A DNA stretch of 8,330 nt from Eubacteriales Family XIII. Incertae Sedis bacterium (GCA_031287295.1 JAITTH010000167.1:1-8330); one strand, 5' to 3'; numbered from the stretch's first letter, positions 1-6,514 are shown. Program-made: numbers and translations. The notes: a model not told the origin generated them from the letters alone.

Positions 1-1
1 C

Positions 2-592
2 CGCAAGGGGAAGGTTGTTTTCTTAGAGGATGTGCTGAATCGTGCGATCGAGAAGACAAAAGAGATCATTGTCGAAAAGAATGTCAACACCGACGATCTG
101 GATAAGACGGCAACACAGGTTGGTATCGGTGCTGTAATCTTTAACGAACTCGCAAACAATCGAATCAAAGACTATGTATTTAGTTGGGATAAGGTATTGA
201 ATTTTGATGGCGAAACCGGTCCCTATGTGCAGTATAGCCATGCACGTGCGGCGAGCGTATTGCGCAAAGCCGGAGCAGAAGTCGTTACGATTATGACCGA
301 TGGACAGATTGATGGGACTGAGCTAACCGGTGATCGTGCAAACACGCTCATCAAATTGCTGTATACACTTCCGGATGTTATTGCCGAAGCCGGGCGGCGT
401 TACGAACCGTCGCTGATTGCAAGACATGCCATTGATATTGCGCAAGCATTCAATCGTTTCTACCACGATGAACAGATTCTTACGGAAGCACCGAAGGTAA
501 GGCATGCAAGAATTGCTTTGGTGGCGGCGACGCAGCAAGCAATCGCAACGGCGCTAAGGCTTCTCGGTGTAAAGGCCCCGGATCGAATGTAG
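2..592 (+). CDS. argS: Arginyl-tRNA synthetase, C-terminal part (5' truncated by the window)
   Basis: Class I aminoacyl-tRNA synthetase that charges tRNA-Arg with arginine in the cytoplasm. The reading frame is open from base 2, so the gene begins outside the window; 196 residues are visible. The first residues, RKGKVVFLEDVL, follow the KMSKS-equivalent loop of bacterial ArgRS (normally MSTRKG). The segment FDGETGPYVQYSHARAASVL leads into the C-terminal DALR-type anticodon-binding helical domain, and the protein ends in GVKAPDRM, close to the usual ArgRS terminus (family knowledge). The catalytic HIGH region lies upstream and is not visible. The stop is TAG, followed after six bases by an inverted repeat. 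No frameshift or internal stop is present, and nothing suggests that the gene is damaged beyond the window cut. Confidence 0.96.
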   Translation, partial: RKGKVVFLEDVLNRAIEKTKEIIVEKNVNTDDLDKTATQVGIGAVIFNELANNRIKDYVFSWDKVLNFDGETGPYVQYSHARAASVLRKAGAEVVTIMTDGQIDGTELTGDRANTLIKLLYTLPDVIAEAGRRYEPSLIARHAIDIAQAFNRFYHDEQILTEAPKVRHARIALVAATQQAIATALRLLGVKAPDRM

Positions 593-598
593 CCTTCA

Positions 599-623
599 TT
601 TACAATAGTTTTGTTATTGTAAA
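599..623. repeat. Perfect 9-base inverted repeat just after argS
   Basis: TTTACAATA (599-607) and its exact reverse complement TATTGTAAA (615-623) are separated by GTTTTGT. The repeat begins six bases after the argS stop. As RNA it forms a weak, AT-rich stem with no T-run after it, so it is a poor intrinsic terminator. As DNA it resembles an operator for a dimeric regulator. Which of these it is cannot be decided from sequence alone. Confidence 0.5.
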
Positions 624-648
624 CATCAACAAGCACAAATGTCTTCCA

Positions 649-678
649 TTGCGGTTCATGAGTTTCAAATGATATAAT
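649..678 (+). promoter_or_regulatory. Extended -10 promoter for the radical SAM / TPR / iorAB unit
   Basis: A consensus TATAAT lies at 673-678 and is preceded by TGA at 670-672, giving the extended -10 motif TGNTATAAT. A poor -35 hexamer, TTGCGG (649-654), lies 18 bases upstream; extended -10 promoters tolerate weak -35 boxes. Transcription would start near 685, giving an untranslated leader of about 80 bases. It is the only good promoter seen before the four-gene run. Confidence 0.6.
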
Positions 679-700
679 TTCGGGATAAGCTATCCGAAAT
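677..700. promoter_or_regulatory. Operator-like palindrome or leader hairpin over the transcription start
   Basis: The left arm ATTTCGGGATA (677-687) pairs with the right arm TATCCGAAAT (691-700) around AGC, giving ten base pairs with one bulged G. It overlaps the last two bases of the -10 box and covers the predicted start site, a common position for a repressor operator. Alternatively it forms a hairpin at the extreme 5' end of the transcript. No regulator gene is present in the window to pair with it. Confidence 0.5.
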
Positions 701-707
701 GGATTGC

Positions 708-733
708 TTAAAATCGTTTTATTATTTTGCCAC
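708..733 (+). repeat. Copy 1 of a 26-base near-identical repeat
   Basis: This stretch matches 1662-1687 at 22 of 26 positions, and all four differences are transitions. The shared core is CGTTTTATTA followed by YTTTGYCAC. It lies 30 bases upstream of the radical SAM start codon and inside that gene's predicted leader. Its role is unknown. Confidence 0.75.
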
Positions 734-763
734 CTATAAGGGAAAAAGAGGATAAAAAGAAAA

Positions 764-1636
764 ATGAGATATGAAGGAAACATTTTCAGACCACCAAGTG
801 AAGCATATTCCCTGATCGTGCAGGCAACCATTGGCTGTGCACATAATGACTGCACGTTTTGCAGCATGTTTAAAGATAAGAAATTTCGCATTCGCAAGCT
901 GGAGGAAGTTTTGGAAGACCTTGCGACGGCTCGGCGTGCCTACAAACGTATCGATCGCATCTTTCTTGCAGACGGCGATGCGTTGGTATTAAAAGAAGAT
1001 GATTTGCGCACGATTCTTGTGAAAATCCGCGAACTTTTTCCGGAATGCGAACGCGTCGGTATTTATGGATCACCCCAGGATGTTCTGCGAAAAGGTGTCG
1101 AAAGCCTTGCGCGGTTGAAAGATGAGGGGCTGGGCATCGTTTACATCGGTGCGGAGTCGGGCAGCGATACGGTTTTGACGGCGATTAAAAAAGGGGCGAC
1201 GGCAGCGCAGATCACGGAAGCGATTCAGATCATCGAATCCGCCGGCATTGCAGCATCCGTCACCTTTATTTCGGGGCTCGCAGGTGCGGATGGATGGGAA
1301 GACCATGCCACCAAAACAGGCGAACTCATAACGGCAGCATCGCCTTCCTTTGTAGGTCTGTTGACCCTTATGGTTGAGCCGATGGCACCCATCTACCAGG
1401 AAATACAAGATGGGAGATTTAAGCTGCTTTCACCGCTTGGCGTCGTGGATGAAACTTTATGCCTTTTGGAGAACATCCATGTGGAAAAATCTTGCGTCTT
1501 TCGCAGCAATCACGCTTCCAATTATCTTTCTCTGCGAGGCACGCTGCCTTCGGACAAAATGCGCATGATCACAGAGTTGAAAGCGGTTCAGGGCAGAAGA
1601 GATTTGTTGAAAAATGAATACTTTAGAGCGTTATAA
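764..1636 (+). CDS. Radical SAM protein with CX4CX2C cluster motif
   Basis: A 290-residue radical SAM enzyme. Residues 25-33, CAHNDCTFC, supply C25, C30 and C33 for the SAM-binding [4Fe-4S] cluster, here with CX4CX2C spacing instead of the classical CX3CX2C. LADGDA (68-73) and IGAESGSD (128-135) fit core strands of the radical SAM barrel, the latter resembling the conserved glycine-rich SAM-contact strand. The N-terminus MRYEGNIFRPPSEA resembles uncharacterised Bacillota and archaeal radical SAM proteins often grouped with COG1032-type enzymes, here without a B12-binding domain. There is no signal peptide or membrane segment, so it is probably cytoplasmic. The start is supported by the conserved N-terminus and by AAGAGGA at 746-752, although the 11-base spacing is long. 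The substrate is unknown. It is the first gene of a probable unit with the TPR gene and iorAB; a maturation or modification role toward a neighbour is possible but unsupported. Confidence 0.9.
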   Translation: MRYEGNIFRPPSEAYSLIVQATIGCAHNDCTFCSMFKDKKFRIRKLEEVLEDLATARRAYKRIDRIFLADGDALVLKEDDLRTILVKIRELFPECERVGIYGSPQDVLRKGVESLARLKDEGLGIVYIGAESGSDTVLTAIKKGATAAQITEAIQIIESAGIAASVTFISGLAGADGWEDHATKTGELITAASPSFVGLLTLMVEPMAPIYQEIQDGRFKLLSPLGVVDETLCLLENIHVEKSCVFRSNHASNYLSLRGTLPSDKMRMITELKAVQGRRDLLKNEYFRAL

Positions 1637-1661
1637 CACAGCAACACCCGAAATTTACCAC

Positions 1662-1687
1662 TTGAAACCGTTTTATTACTTTGTCAC
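1662..1687 (+). repeat. Copy 2 of a 26-base near-identical repeat
   Basis: Partner of 708-733 with 22 of 26 identical bases. It occupies most of the short gap between the radical SAM stop and the TPR start, ending 15 bases before the ATG at 1703. It begins with TTGAAA, a fair -35 hexamer, but no -10 hexamer lies at the right distance, so it is not called a promoter. Confidence 0.75.
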
Positions 1688-1688
1688 A

Positions 1689-1705
1689 TGAGGCTAAGAA
1701 ACATG
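1689..1705 (+). promoter_or_regulatory. Ribosome binding site selecting the ATG at 1703
   Basis: TGAGG (1689-1693) lies nine bases before the ATG at 1703. The in-frame ATG at 1688 has no purine-rich sequence before it, only the T-rich end of the repeat. Translation therefore probably begins with MTNQKDD rather than MRLRNMTNQ. Confidence 0.6.
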
Positions 1706-2779
1706 ACGAATCAAAAGGACGATTATTTAAAAAGTGATTTGGCGACACGAGAAATTGCCCGCAAACGACCAAGATCGGAGTGGGTTTTTGCAGAGCGCGC
1801 AAATCGCATTTCCGAGTGGCTCATCGACAAGATGGACCCTTTCATCTTCGATGAATTTTCGGAAGCGTATCTTGCATCGGCAAAACTCGAGACACTGATG
1901 ACGAACATTCCCGTTCCGCTGAGAAAAGAAGACATTGTGGCATTTGGCAGCAAAGACGGACTCGATATTCGACTCATATGCGAGAACATGGCGAAAATCA
2001 TCGGAATCGATCCGACGTTTCCTTATACAACGGCATACACGGAATTCATTTTACGTTTTCTGGGCAAGAAGGCACATGAGTTGTTTGTGAAGGCAGGAGG
2101 TTTTGAGGCCGACAACGAAGATCTCGATGGTGCTTGCATTCATTTTCGTGCCGCGCTCGTGATCAAACCGGACGATCGAGATGCGATGTTTGGCTATGCG
2201 CGTATTTGTCGCGCCATGTACAATACCAGTACGAACGAGAAGTATGTCGGGTCATTCAAGGCGGAATCGCTTACCTATTTCGAACTTCTTACAGAGCTGT
2301 ACCCGCAGTTTGCGGACGGTTGGTACTACCTTGGATACATCTACTTGAACATGGGTCTCTATATGAAGGCGAATCTTTCTTGGACACGCTTTGTACTTCG
2401 GTCGAACAAAGTCAAAGAAAAGAAAGAGATTCAGCAACGTTTGGAGCAGCTCACCGTTCCGATTGAGATTGAAAAAGGCTGTAATGCAGTGTTGGCGGAG
2501 CGTTGGTATGAGGGGCTTTCGGTGCTTCTGCCCTTTACGGAGACCGTTTATAAAGATTGGTGGCCGCTTTGGTACTACATCGGTCTTGCTCGGTTGGGCG
2601 ATGGACGCAAAGAGGAAGCAAAAGAGAATTTTATTCGCGTGTTGCGACTGAATGGCACGCAACGAGACACCATAAGAGCGTTGATTGAAATCTACAAGGA
2701 AGAAGGCGACGAGGCGATGTCAAGCAAATATGAAGACAAGCTCACCCTTTTGAATGCGGAAAATGCCGCAAATGAATAA
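1703..2779 (+). CDS. Tetratricopeptide-repeat (TPR) protein upstream of iorAB
   Basis: A 358-residue soluble protein with no signal peptide and no membrane segment. Helical repeats of TPR type can be seen at about residues 138-171 (LDGACIHFRAALVIKPDD), 204-237 (ADGWYYLGYIYLNMGLYMKA) and 286-319 (WPLWYYIGLARLGDGRKEEA), with a likely further helix pair up to 350. Residues 1-130 are charged, probably helical, and not recognised. TPR proteins act as protein-interaction scaffolds; no catalytic motif is visible. It lies 66 bases after the radical SAM gene and 26 bases before iorA, with no terminator on either side, so co-transcription with iorAB is likely. A scaffold or assembly role for the oxidoreductase is an inference from position only. 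An alternative ATG at 1688 would add five residues. Confidence 0.85.
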   Translation: MTNQKDDYLKSDLATREIARKRPRSEWVFAERANRISEWLIDKMDPFIFDEFSEAYLASAKLETLMTNIPVPLRKEDIVAFGSKDGLDIRLICENMAKIIGIDPTFPYTTAYTEFILRFLGKKAHELFVKAGGFEADNEDLDGACIHFRAALVIKPDDRDAMFGYARICRAMYNTSTNEKYVGSFKAESLTYFELLTELYPQFADGWYYLGYIYLNMGLYMKANLSWTRFVLRSNKVKEKKEIQQRLEQLTVPIEIEKGCNAVLAERWYEGLSVLLPFTETVYKDWWPLWYYIGLARLGDGRKEEAKENFIRVLRLNGTQRDTIRALIEIYKEEGDEAMSSKYEDKLTLLNAENAANE

Positions 2780-2792
2780 AGTGTGATGAAAG

Positions 2793-2808
2793 AGGAGGAG
2801 AAGAGATG
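2793..2808 (+). promoter_or_regulatory. Consensus ribosome binding site of iorA
   Basis: AGGAGG at 2793-2798 is separated by seven bases from the ATG at 2806, an ideal Shine-Dalgarno arrangement. It fixes the iorA start and suggests strong translation compared with the weaker sites of the two preceding genes. Confidence 0.85.
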
Positions 2809-4605
2809 GGCGAAAAAAAGTTGCTAACCGGAGATGAGGCGGTCGCACGTGGCGCGTGGGAAGCGGGTTTGTTGTTCGCATCGGCATATCCGGGAACGCC
2901 GAGTACAGAAATATTAGAGAACCTTGCGGAATACAAGCCGGACGTGTACGCCGAGTGGGCGCCAAATGAAAAAGTTGCGTTGGAATCCGCAATCGGTGCC
3001 TCTATGGCAGGTGTTCGTTCCTTGGCAGCCATGAAGCATGTCGGCGTGAATGTTGCGGCAGACCCACTCTTTACCTTTTCCTATACGGGTGTTACAGGCG
3101 GAATGGTTTTGGTTTCTGCCGACGATCCGGGATTGCATAGCTCCCAAAACGAGCAGGACAATCGGAACTATGCCAATGCCGCTAAATTGCTGATGCTTGA
3201 GCCTTCGGACAGTGCGGAATGCGTGAAGTTTACGAAGCTGGGATTCGAACTCTCCGAGCGTTTCGATACGCCCGTATTGTTGCGCATGACGACGCGTGTA
3301 TGTCACAGCAAAAGTCTCGTAGAACTCTCCGAGCGTCAAGAGGCGCCGATCATTCCCTACCAACCGAACATTCAAAAATATGTCATGACGCCGGCAAATG
3401 CACGCGTACGCCGGGCGAAACTCTCAGATCGATTTCAATACGAACTTGCCTTTTCGGAAGGTGAGGCCGTGGAAATGGGTCTCAACCGCATGGAGCTACG
3501 TGCTACAGAAAGTGCCGGAGAACACATCGGCGTTGTCTGTTCCGGAGTTGCCTATCAGTATGCGAAAGAGGTTTTCGGAGAAAACGCCTCTTATCTAAAA
3601 CTCGGCGTAACATGGCCGATGCCTGTAAATCTCGTGCGTGAATTTCGCAGTAAAGTCGATAAGCTTTACATTGTGGAAGAAGTAGATCCGTATATGGAGA
3701 ATCAGATTCGCGCTGCCGGCATCGATTGCATCGGGAAAGAAGTCATTCCCGAATGGGATGAGCTCAATACGGACATCGTTCGCAAAGCGGTTTTCGGACA
3801 ATCGTCTCCCACGCTCACAACGGAACTCGAAACGGTTGCGCGTCCACCCGCACTTTGCGCAGGATGTCCTCATCGTGGCCTGTTTTATGCTTTGACCAAA
3901 CGCAAGGACATTATCATCACAGGCGACATCGGGTGCTATACGCTCGGGTCGGCACCGCCGCTTTCTGCGATGCACTCCACCTTCTGTATGGGTGGCAGCA
4001 TCAGCACGGGGCATGGCGCGGCAAAAGCCTTGGAAAAGGCGGGTTCTAACCTGAAAATTGTTGCAGTAATCGGCGATTCGACCTTCTTCCATACCGGGGT
4101 CAACAGCTTGATGAATGTCACCTACAATGGAAGCAACATCATTACAATCATTCTCGACAATCGTATTACGGCAATGACAGGTCAACAGCAAAATCCCGGA
4201 ACCGGGTACACGTTGCAGGGAGAAATTGCGCCAGAGGCCGATATTCCCAAGCTGTGTGCAGCAATCGGAATCAAAGAAGAAAACATCTTCGTTGTCAATC
4301 CGCTACGATTGGATGAGACAAACGCAGCACTTGACAAGGCGTTTGCAAGCGACAACGCTTCCGTAATCATCACGAAGTGGCCGTGCATCCTCAAAAAACT
4401 TCAGGGCGAAGAGACGAGCCTCTATGAGAGTCTGGGAAATGTATGTTATATCGATCAAGAAAAATGTAAGAACTGCAAAATCTGTACGAAGACAGGCTGT
4501 GTTGCAATTTACAATGGAGATCGCGTAGAAATTAACGAAGCCATGTGTGTCGGTTGTACGTTGTGCATTCAAACTTGTCCATTCGATGCAATCATAGAAA
4601 GATAA
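2806..4605 (+). CDS. iorA: Indolepyruvate:ferredoxin oxidoreductase, alpha subunit
   Basis: Large catalytic subunit of the cytoplasmic enzyme that oxidatively decarboxylates aryl-pyruvates (indolepyruvate, phenylpyruvate, 4-hydroxyphenylpyruvate) to aryl-acetyl-CoA while reducing ferredoxin. It has 599 residues, a normal length. The N-terminal pyrimidine-binding-type domain contains AYPGTPST (27-34) and EWAPNEKVALE (50-60). PPALCAGCPHRG (348-358), GDIGCYTLG (373-381) and GDSTFFHTG (423-431) followed by DNRITAMTG (451-459) form the thiamine-diphosphate domain. Two C-terminal ferredoxin-type clusters are complete: C554, C557, C560, C565 (CX2CX2CX4C) and C581, C584, C587, C591 (CX2CX2CX3CP). The first cluster lacks the usual proline after its fourth cysteine. 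iorB follows after 26 bases, the standard partner arrangement. No neighbouring aryl-CoA ligase is visible, although one often accompanies iorAB. Confidence 0.96.
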   Translation: MGEKKLLTGDEAVARGAWEAGLLFASAYPGTPSTEILENLAEYKPDVYAEWAPNEKVALESAIGASMAGVRSLAAMKHVGVNVAADPLFTFSYTGVTGGMVLVSADDPGLHSSQNEQDNRNYANAAKLLMLEPSDSAECVKFTKLGFELSERFDTPVLLRMTTRVCHSKSLVELSERQEAPIIPYQPNIQKYVMTPANARVRRAKLSDRFQYELAFSEGEAVEMGLNRMELRATESAGEHIGVVCSGVAYQYAKEVFGENASYLKLGVTWPMPVNLVREFRSKVDKLYIVEEVDPYMENQIRAAGIDCIGKEVIPEWDELNTDIVRKAVFGQSSPTLTTELETVARPPALCAGCPHRGLFYALTKRKDIIITGDIGCYTLGSAPPLSAMHSTFCMGGSISTGHGAAKALEKAGSNLKIVAVIGDSTFFHTGVNSLMNVTYNGSNIITIILDNRITAMTGQQQNPGTGYTLQGEIAPEADIPKLCAAIGIKEENIFVVNPLRLDETNAALDKAFASDNASVIITKWPCILKKLQGEETSLYESLGNVCYIDQEKCKNCKICTKTGCVAIYNGDRVEINEAMCVGCTLCIQTCPFDAIIER

Positions 4606-4608
4606 TGA

Positions 4609-4620
4609 GCCTCATGAGGC
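4609..4620. repeat. 12-base perfect palindrome between iorA and iorB
   Basis: GCCTCATGAGGC is exactly self-complementary and occupies the centre of the 26-base gap, directly before the iorB ribosome binding site. As RNA it could form a four-base-pair stem with a CATG loop, which is weak. It also contains an in-frame ATG (4614). It may modulate iorB translation or may be chance. Confidence 0.5.
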
Positions 4621-4621
4621 C

Positions 4622-4634
4622 AGGAGGAGAAATG
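4622..4634 (+). promoter_or_regulatory. Ribosome binding site selecting the iorB start at 4632
   Basis: AGGAGG (4622-4627) precedes the ATG at 4632 by four bases, slightly tight but strong. Two other in-frame ATGs exist, at 4605 (overlapping the iorA TAA stop as TAATG) and at 4614. Neither has a comparable site, and the protein from 4632 begins as IorB proteins normally do. Confidence 0.7.
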
Positions 4635-5225
4635 AGCAATACAAAGGCAATTTTGCTGGTTGGCGTTGGCGGTCAGGGAACGATTTTGGCAAGCAAGATT
4701 CTCTCTGAAGGGTTGGTGTCCGCAGGTTTCGATGTGAAGATGTCGGAAATTCACGGAATGTCACAACGTGGCGGGAATGTAAGCACGCAAATTCGTTATG
4801 GCGAAAAAGTCTACTCTCCAATCATCGGAAAAGGAGAAGCGGATGTTATCGTTGCCTTTGAGGTGATGGAAGCACTACGCTGGATTGAATATCTTACAGA
4901 AGGAGGTAATTTCATCATCAACAATTATGAAATTCCTTCCGTGCCGATTCTTATGGGTGCGGCAAAATATCCGCAGGGAATTTTGGATGAGCTGTCATCC
5001 AAGGCGAAAACGCGCATCCTGAATGCGAATGCCATTGCGGAGAAACTCGGAAACAAACAGACGCAAAACATCGTTCTTCTCGGTGCTGCCATACGCGCAC
5101 TCTCCGATTCGGGAGATACGGCATTGAACGCAATCGCATGGAAAGAAATCATAACGCGCAACGTAAAGGCCGCCTTTACCGAGGTGAACATTCAGGCGTT
5201 TGAAGAAGGTTTACGTGCAAACTGA
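4632..5225 (+). CDS. iorB: Indolepyruvate:ferredoxin oxidoreductase, beta subunit
   Basis: Small subunit that pairs with IorA; in the 2-oxoacid:acceptor oxidoreductase superfamily it corresponds to the gamma-type (CoA-site) domain. It has 197 residues, typical for IorB. The N-terminus carries the glycine-rich GVGGQG (residues 11-16) followed by TILASKILSEGL, and SEIHGMSQRGG (about 38-48) is the conserved motif of this domain. No cysteine cluster is present, as expected, because the iron-sulfur centres are in IorA. The overlapping in-frame upstream ATGs would add up to nine residues if translation were coupled to the iorA stop. It is the last gene of the run: the next gene is convergent and a stem-loop follows the stop by five bases. 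Confidence 0.95.
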   Translation: MSNTKAILLVGVGGQGTILASKILSEGLVSAGFDVKMSEIHGMSQRGGNVSTQIRYGEKVYSPIIGKGEADVIVAFEVMEALRWIEYLTEGGNFIINNYEIPSVPILMGAAKYPQGILDELSSKAKTRILNANAIAEKLGNKQTQNIVLLGAAIRALSDSGDTALNAIAWKEIITRNVKAAFTEVNIQAFEEGLRAN

Positions 5226-5230
5226 CGCAG

Positions 5231-5246
5231 TCTCTCTTCCGAGAGA
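5231..5246. terminator. Stem-loop between convergent iorB and lipoprotein genes
   Basis: TCTCTC (5231-5236) pairs with GAGAGA (5241-5246) around a TTCC loop. It is the only structure in the 24-base gap between the two stop codons and could serve both strands. There is no T-run on either strand, so if it terminates transcription it is non-canonical, or true termination occurs inside the opposite gene. Confidence 0.4.
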
Positions 5247-5249
5247 TCA

Positions 5250-6413
5250 TCACGACCGGTAGGTGAGGTTCAACGTAACAATAGTTGCGGGACCGACGGT
5301 CGTGAGACCGCGATAGAGATTCGTCACGTCCGGGTTTTCACGGTAAATGAATTGAAACTGATCATCGAAAAACGGCGGACCGGTAACAGCAATTGCAATA
5401 TGGGAAGGGTCTGAGAGGATCAAATCCCTTACAATCGATACAAAGGCATCTTGCCCATCCGCATAGAGACCCGATGCCCGAAAAAAAAGAAAATCTTCCG
5501 CGTTTGCCTGCGGCCAGATTTCCGTGTTCCATTCGTGGTTTGTAATCATGACCTCATCCGTCTGCCCAAAATAGTAATGGTTCACGGAGTCTTCCGGGTT
5601 GCCCACCGGATCGTCAAACGTTGCGTCAACATGATACCAATTCCCATTGATTAAAACGATGTTCCACGCGTGTCCGATAGATTCGCCGTGACTGTTCAGT
5701 GCATTTCCGACGATAATATCGGACTTAACATTGGTTGCGCAAAGCAAAATCAGTTGAAGCGCTTCCGAATAACCTTGACACATGGTTTTTCGATTTAGAA
5801 AAGCACCAACAACGCCGTTTTCTTTGGAGCCTTCGGAGAGGGATTCGTCATAGGTGAGGTTGCGTACGAGCCAATCGTGTGCGGCGAGGGTTTCCTCGTA
5901 ATCCGTCGGCACGACATCTGCGGGTCGATTCCGATAAATCTCGCCAATTACGTTTTTTAACGCTGCCAGAACGGCTTGTGTATCCGGTTGATTTTCCGGA
6001 ATCTCAAAATTGGGGTCCTTGTAGGCATTGTAAACATAATAATTGATGGAGTGCTCAAGCGTGAAATGTACCTTGTATACGATGGGCTCCGTCGTACTGC
6101 CCAAATCCAGGTCTTTATACTCAGATAAAATGGTGTATTTTGATGCCCGCCCCCAAAACGGAGTCATATAGGAAGAAATCTTGGCAATTTCTTCTTCTTC
6201 CATCGCGATGTTGAGCGTCACTTCTTCTTCCCCATCTTGAAGGGCGGCCACGACAGCGTCTGCAAGCAATTTTTCCGTGGTTATCGTGTCTTTTTCCGTG
6301 GGCGCTTCGTGCAACAAACGATCCGAAATCTTTTGAATCGCACCGCATCCGGAAAATGCCGTGAGTGAAATCAGACAGACGAGGATGAAGAAGAGGGAAA
6401 GCCGTTGTTTCAT
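5250..6413 (-). CDS. Transglutaminase-like lipoprotein
   Basis: A 387-residue protein predicted to be exported and lipid-anchored. Residues 1-23 form a short signal peptide: basic KQR, a hydrophobic run, then AFSGC with the lipidated cysteine at C23 (phenylalanine at -3 is unusual). The C-terminal half contains a transglutaminase/protease-like papain fold: KTMCQGYSEALQ (catalytic C212), GHAWNIVLINGNWYHVDATF (H248 and D263), so the Cys-His-Asp triad is complete. AAHDWLVRNLTYD (177-189) is the helix usually found just before the core in this family. The N-terminal region (24-170) is not recognised. Such proteins in Bacillota are thought to act on cell-surface proteins or peptidoglycan peptides as proteases or cross-linkers; the substrate is unknown. 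The ATG has no strong ribosome site of its own but overlaps the stop of a 19-codon ORF as ATGA. An eight-base T-run in the coding strand (bases 5481-5488) encodes part of FLFFR. Confidence 0.88.
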   Translation of the reverse strand: MKQRLSLFFILVCLISLTAFSGCGAIQKISDRLLHEAPTEKDTITTEKLLADAVVAALQDGEEEVTLNIAMEEEEIAKISSYMTPFWGRASKYTILSEYKDLDLGSTTEPIVYKVHFTLEHSINYYVYNAYKDPNFEIPENQPDTQAVLAALKNVIGEIYRNRPADVVPTDYEETLAAHDWLVRNLTYDESLSEGSKENGVVGAFLNRKTMCQGYSEALQLILLCATNVKSDIIVGNALNSHGESIGHAWNIVLINGNWYHVDATFDDPVGNPEDSVNHYYFGQTDEVMITNHEWNTEIWPQANAEDFLFFRASGLYADGQDAFVSIVRDLILSDPSHIAIAVTGPPFFDDQFQFIYRENPDVTNLYRGLTTVGPATIVTLNLTYRS

Positions 6414-6469
6414 TCGATATCCGTTCTGTCTTTTGCCACTTTGAAGTTGTTTAGCGTTCTGTCGGACAT
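6410..6469 (-). CDS. Possible 19-residue leader peptide coupled to the lipoprotein
   Basis: Read on the minus strand, an ATG at 6469 opens a frame for MSDRTLNNFKVAKDRTDIE and stops with a TGA that overlaps the lipoprotein ATG (ATGA). GAAGG lies seven bases before this ATG, a better ribosome site than the one before the lipoprotein, so translational coupling is plausible. The peptide has no hydrophobic segment and no run of a single amino acid, and is not recognised. The coding sequence contains GACAGAACG twice, 33 bases apart (the two DRT tripeptides). It may be a true leader ORF or a chance frame. Confidence 0.4.
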   Translation of the reverse strand: MSDRTLNNFKVAKDRTDIE

Positions 6470-6514
6470 AAAATTTCCTTCTGCTTTCGTTTTTTATACA
6501 ATGAGGCTACTTAC

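Noticed and set aside
460..897. Minus-strand 145-codon open frame spanning the argS / radical SAM gap
   Set aside because: It overlaps coding DNA of both neighbours on the opposite strand, has no recognisable domain, and covers the promoter region; it is most simply a shadow frame.
3595..4191. Minus-strand 198-codon open frame inside iorA
   Set aside because: It lies wholly within the well-supported iorA gene, its composition is arginine- and cysteine-rich as expected of an antisense shadow, and no family is recognisable.
5481..5488. Eight-base homopolymer in the lipoprotein gene as a phase-variation tract
   Set aside because: The frame is intact through it and eight bases is within what neutral composition gives here; without length variation between isolates there is no support.
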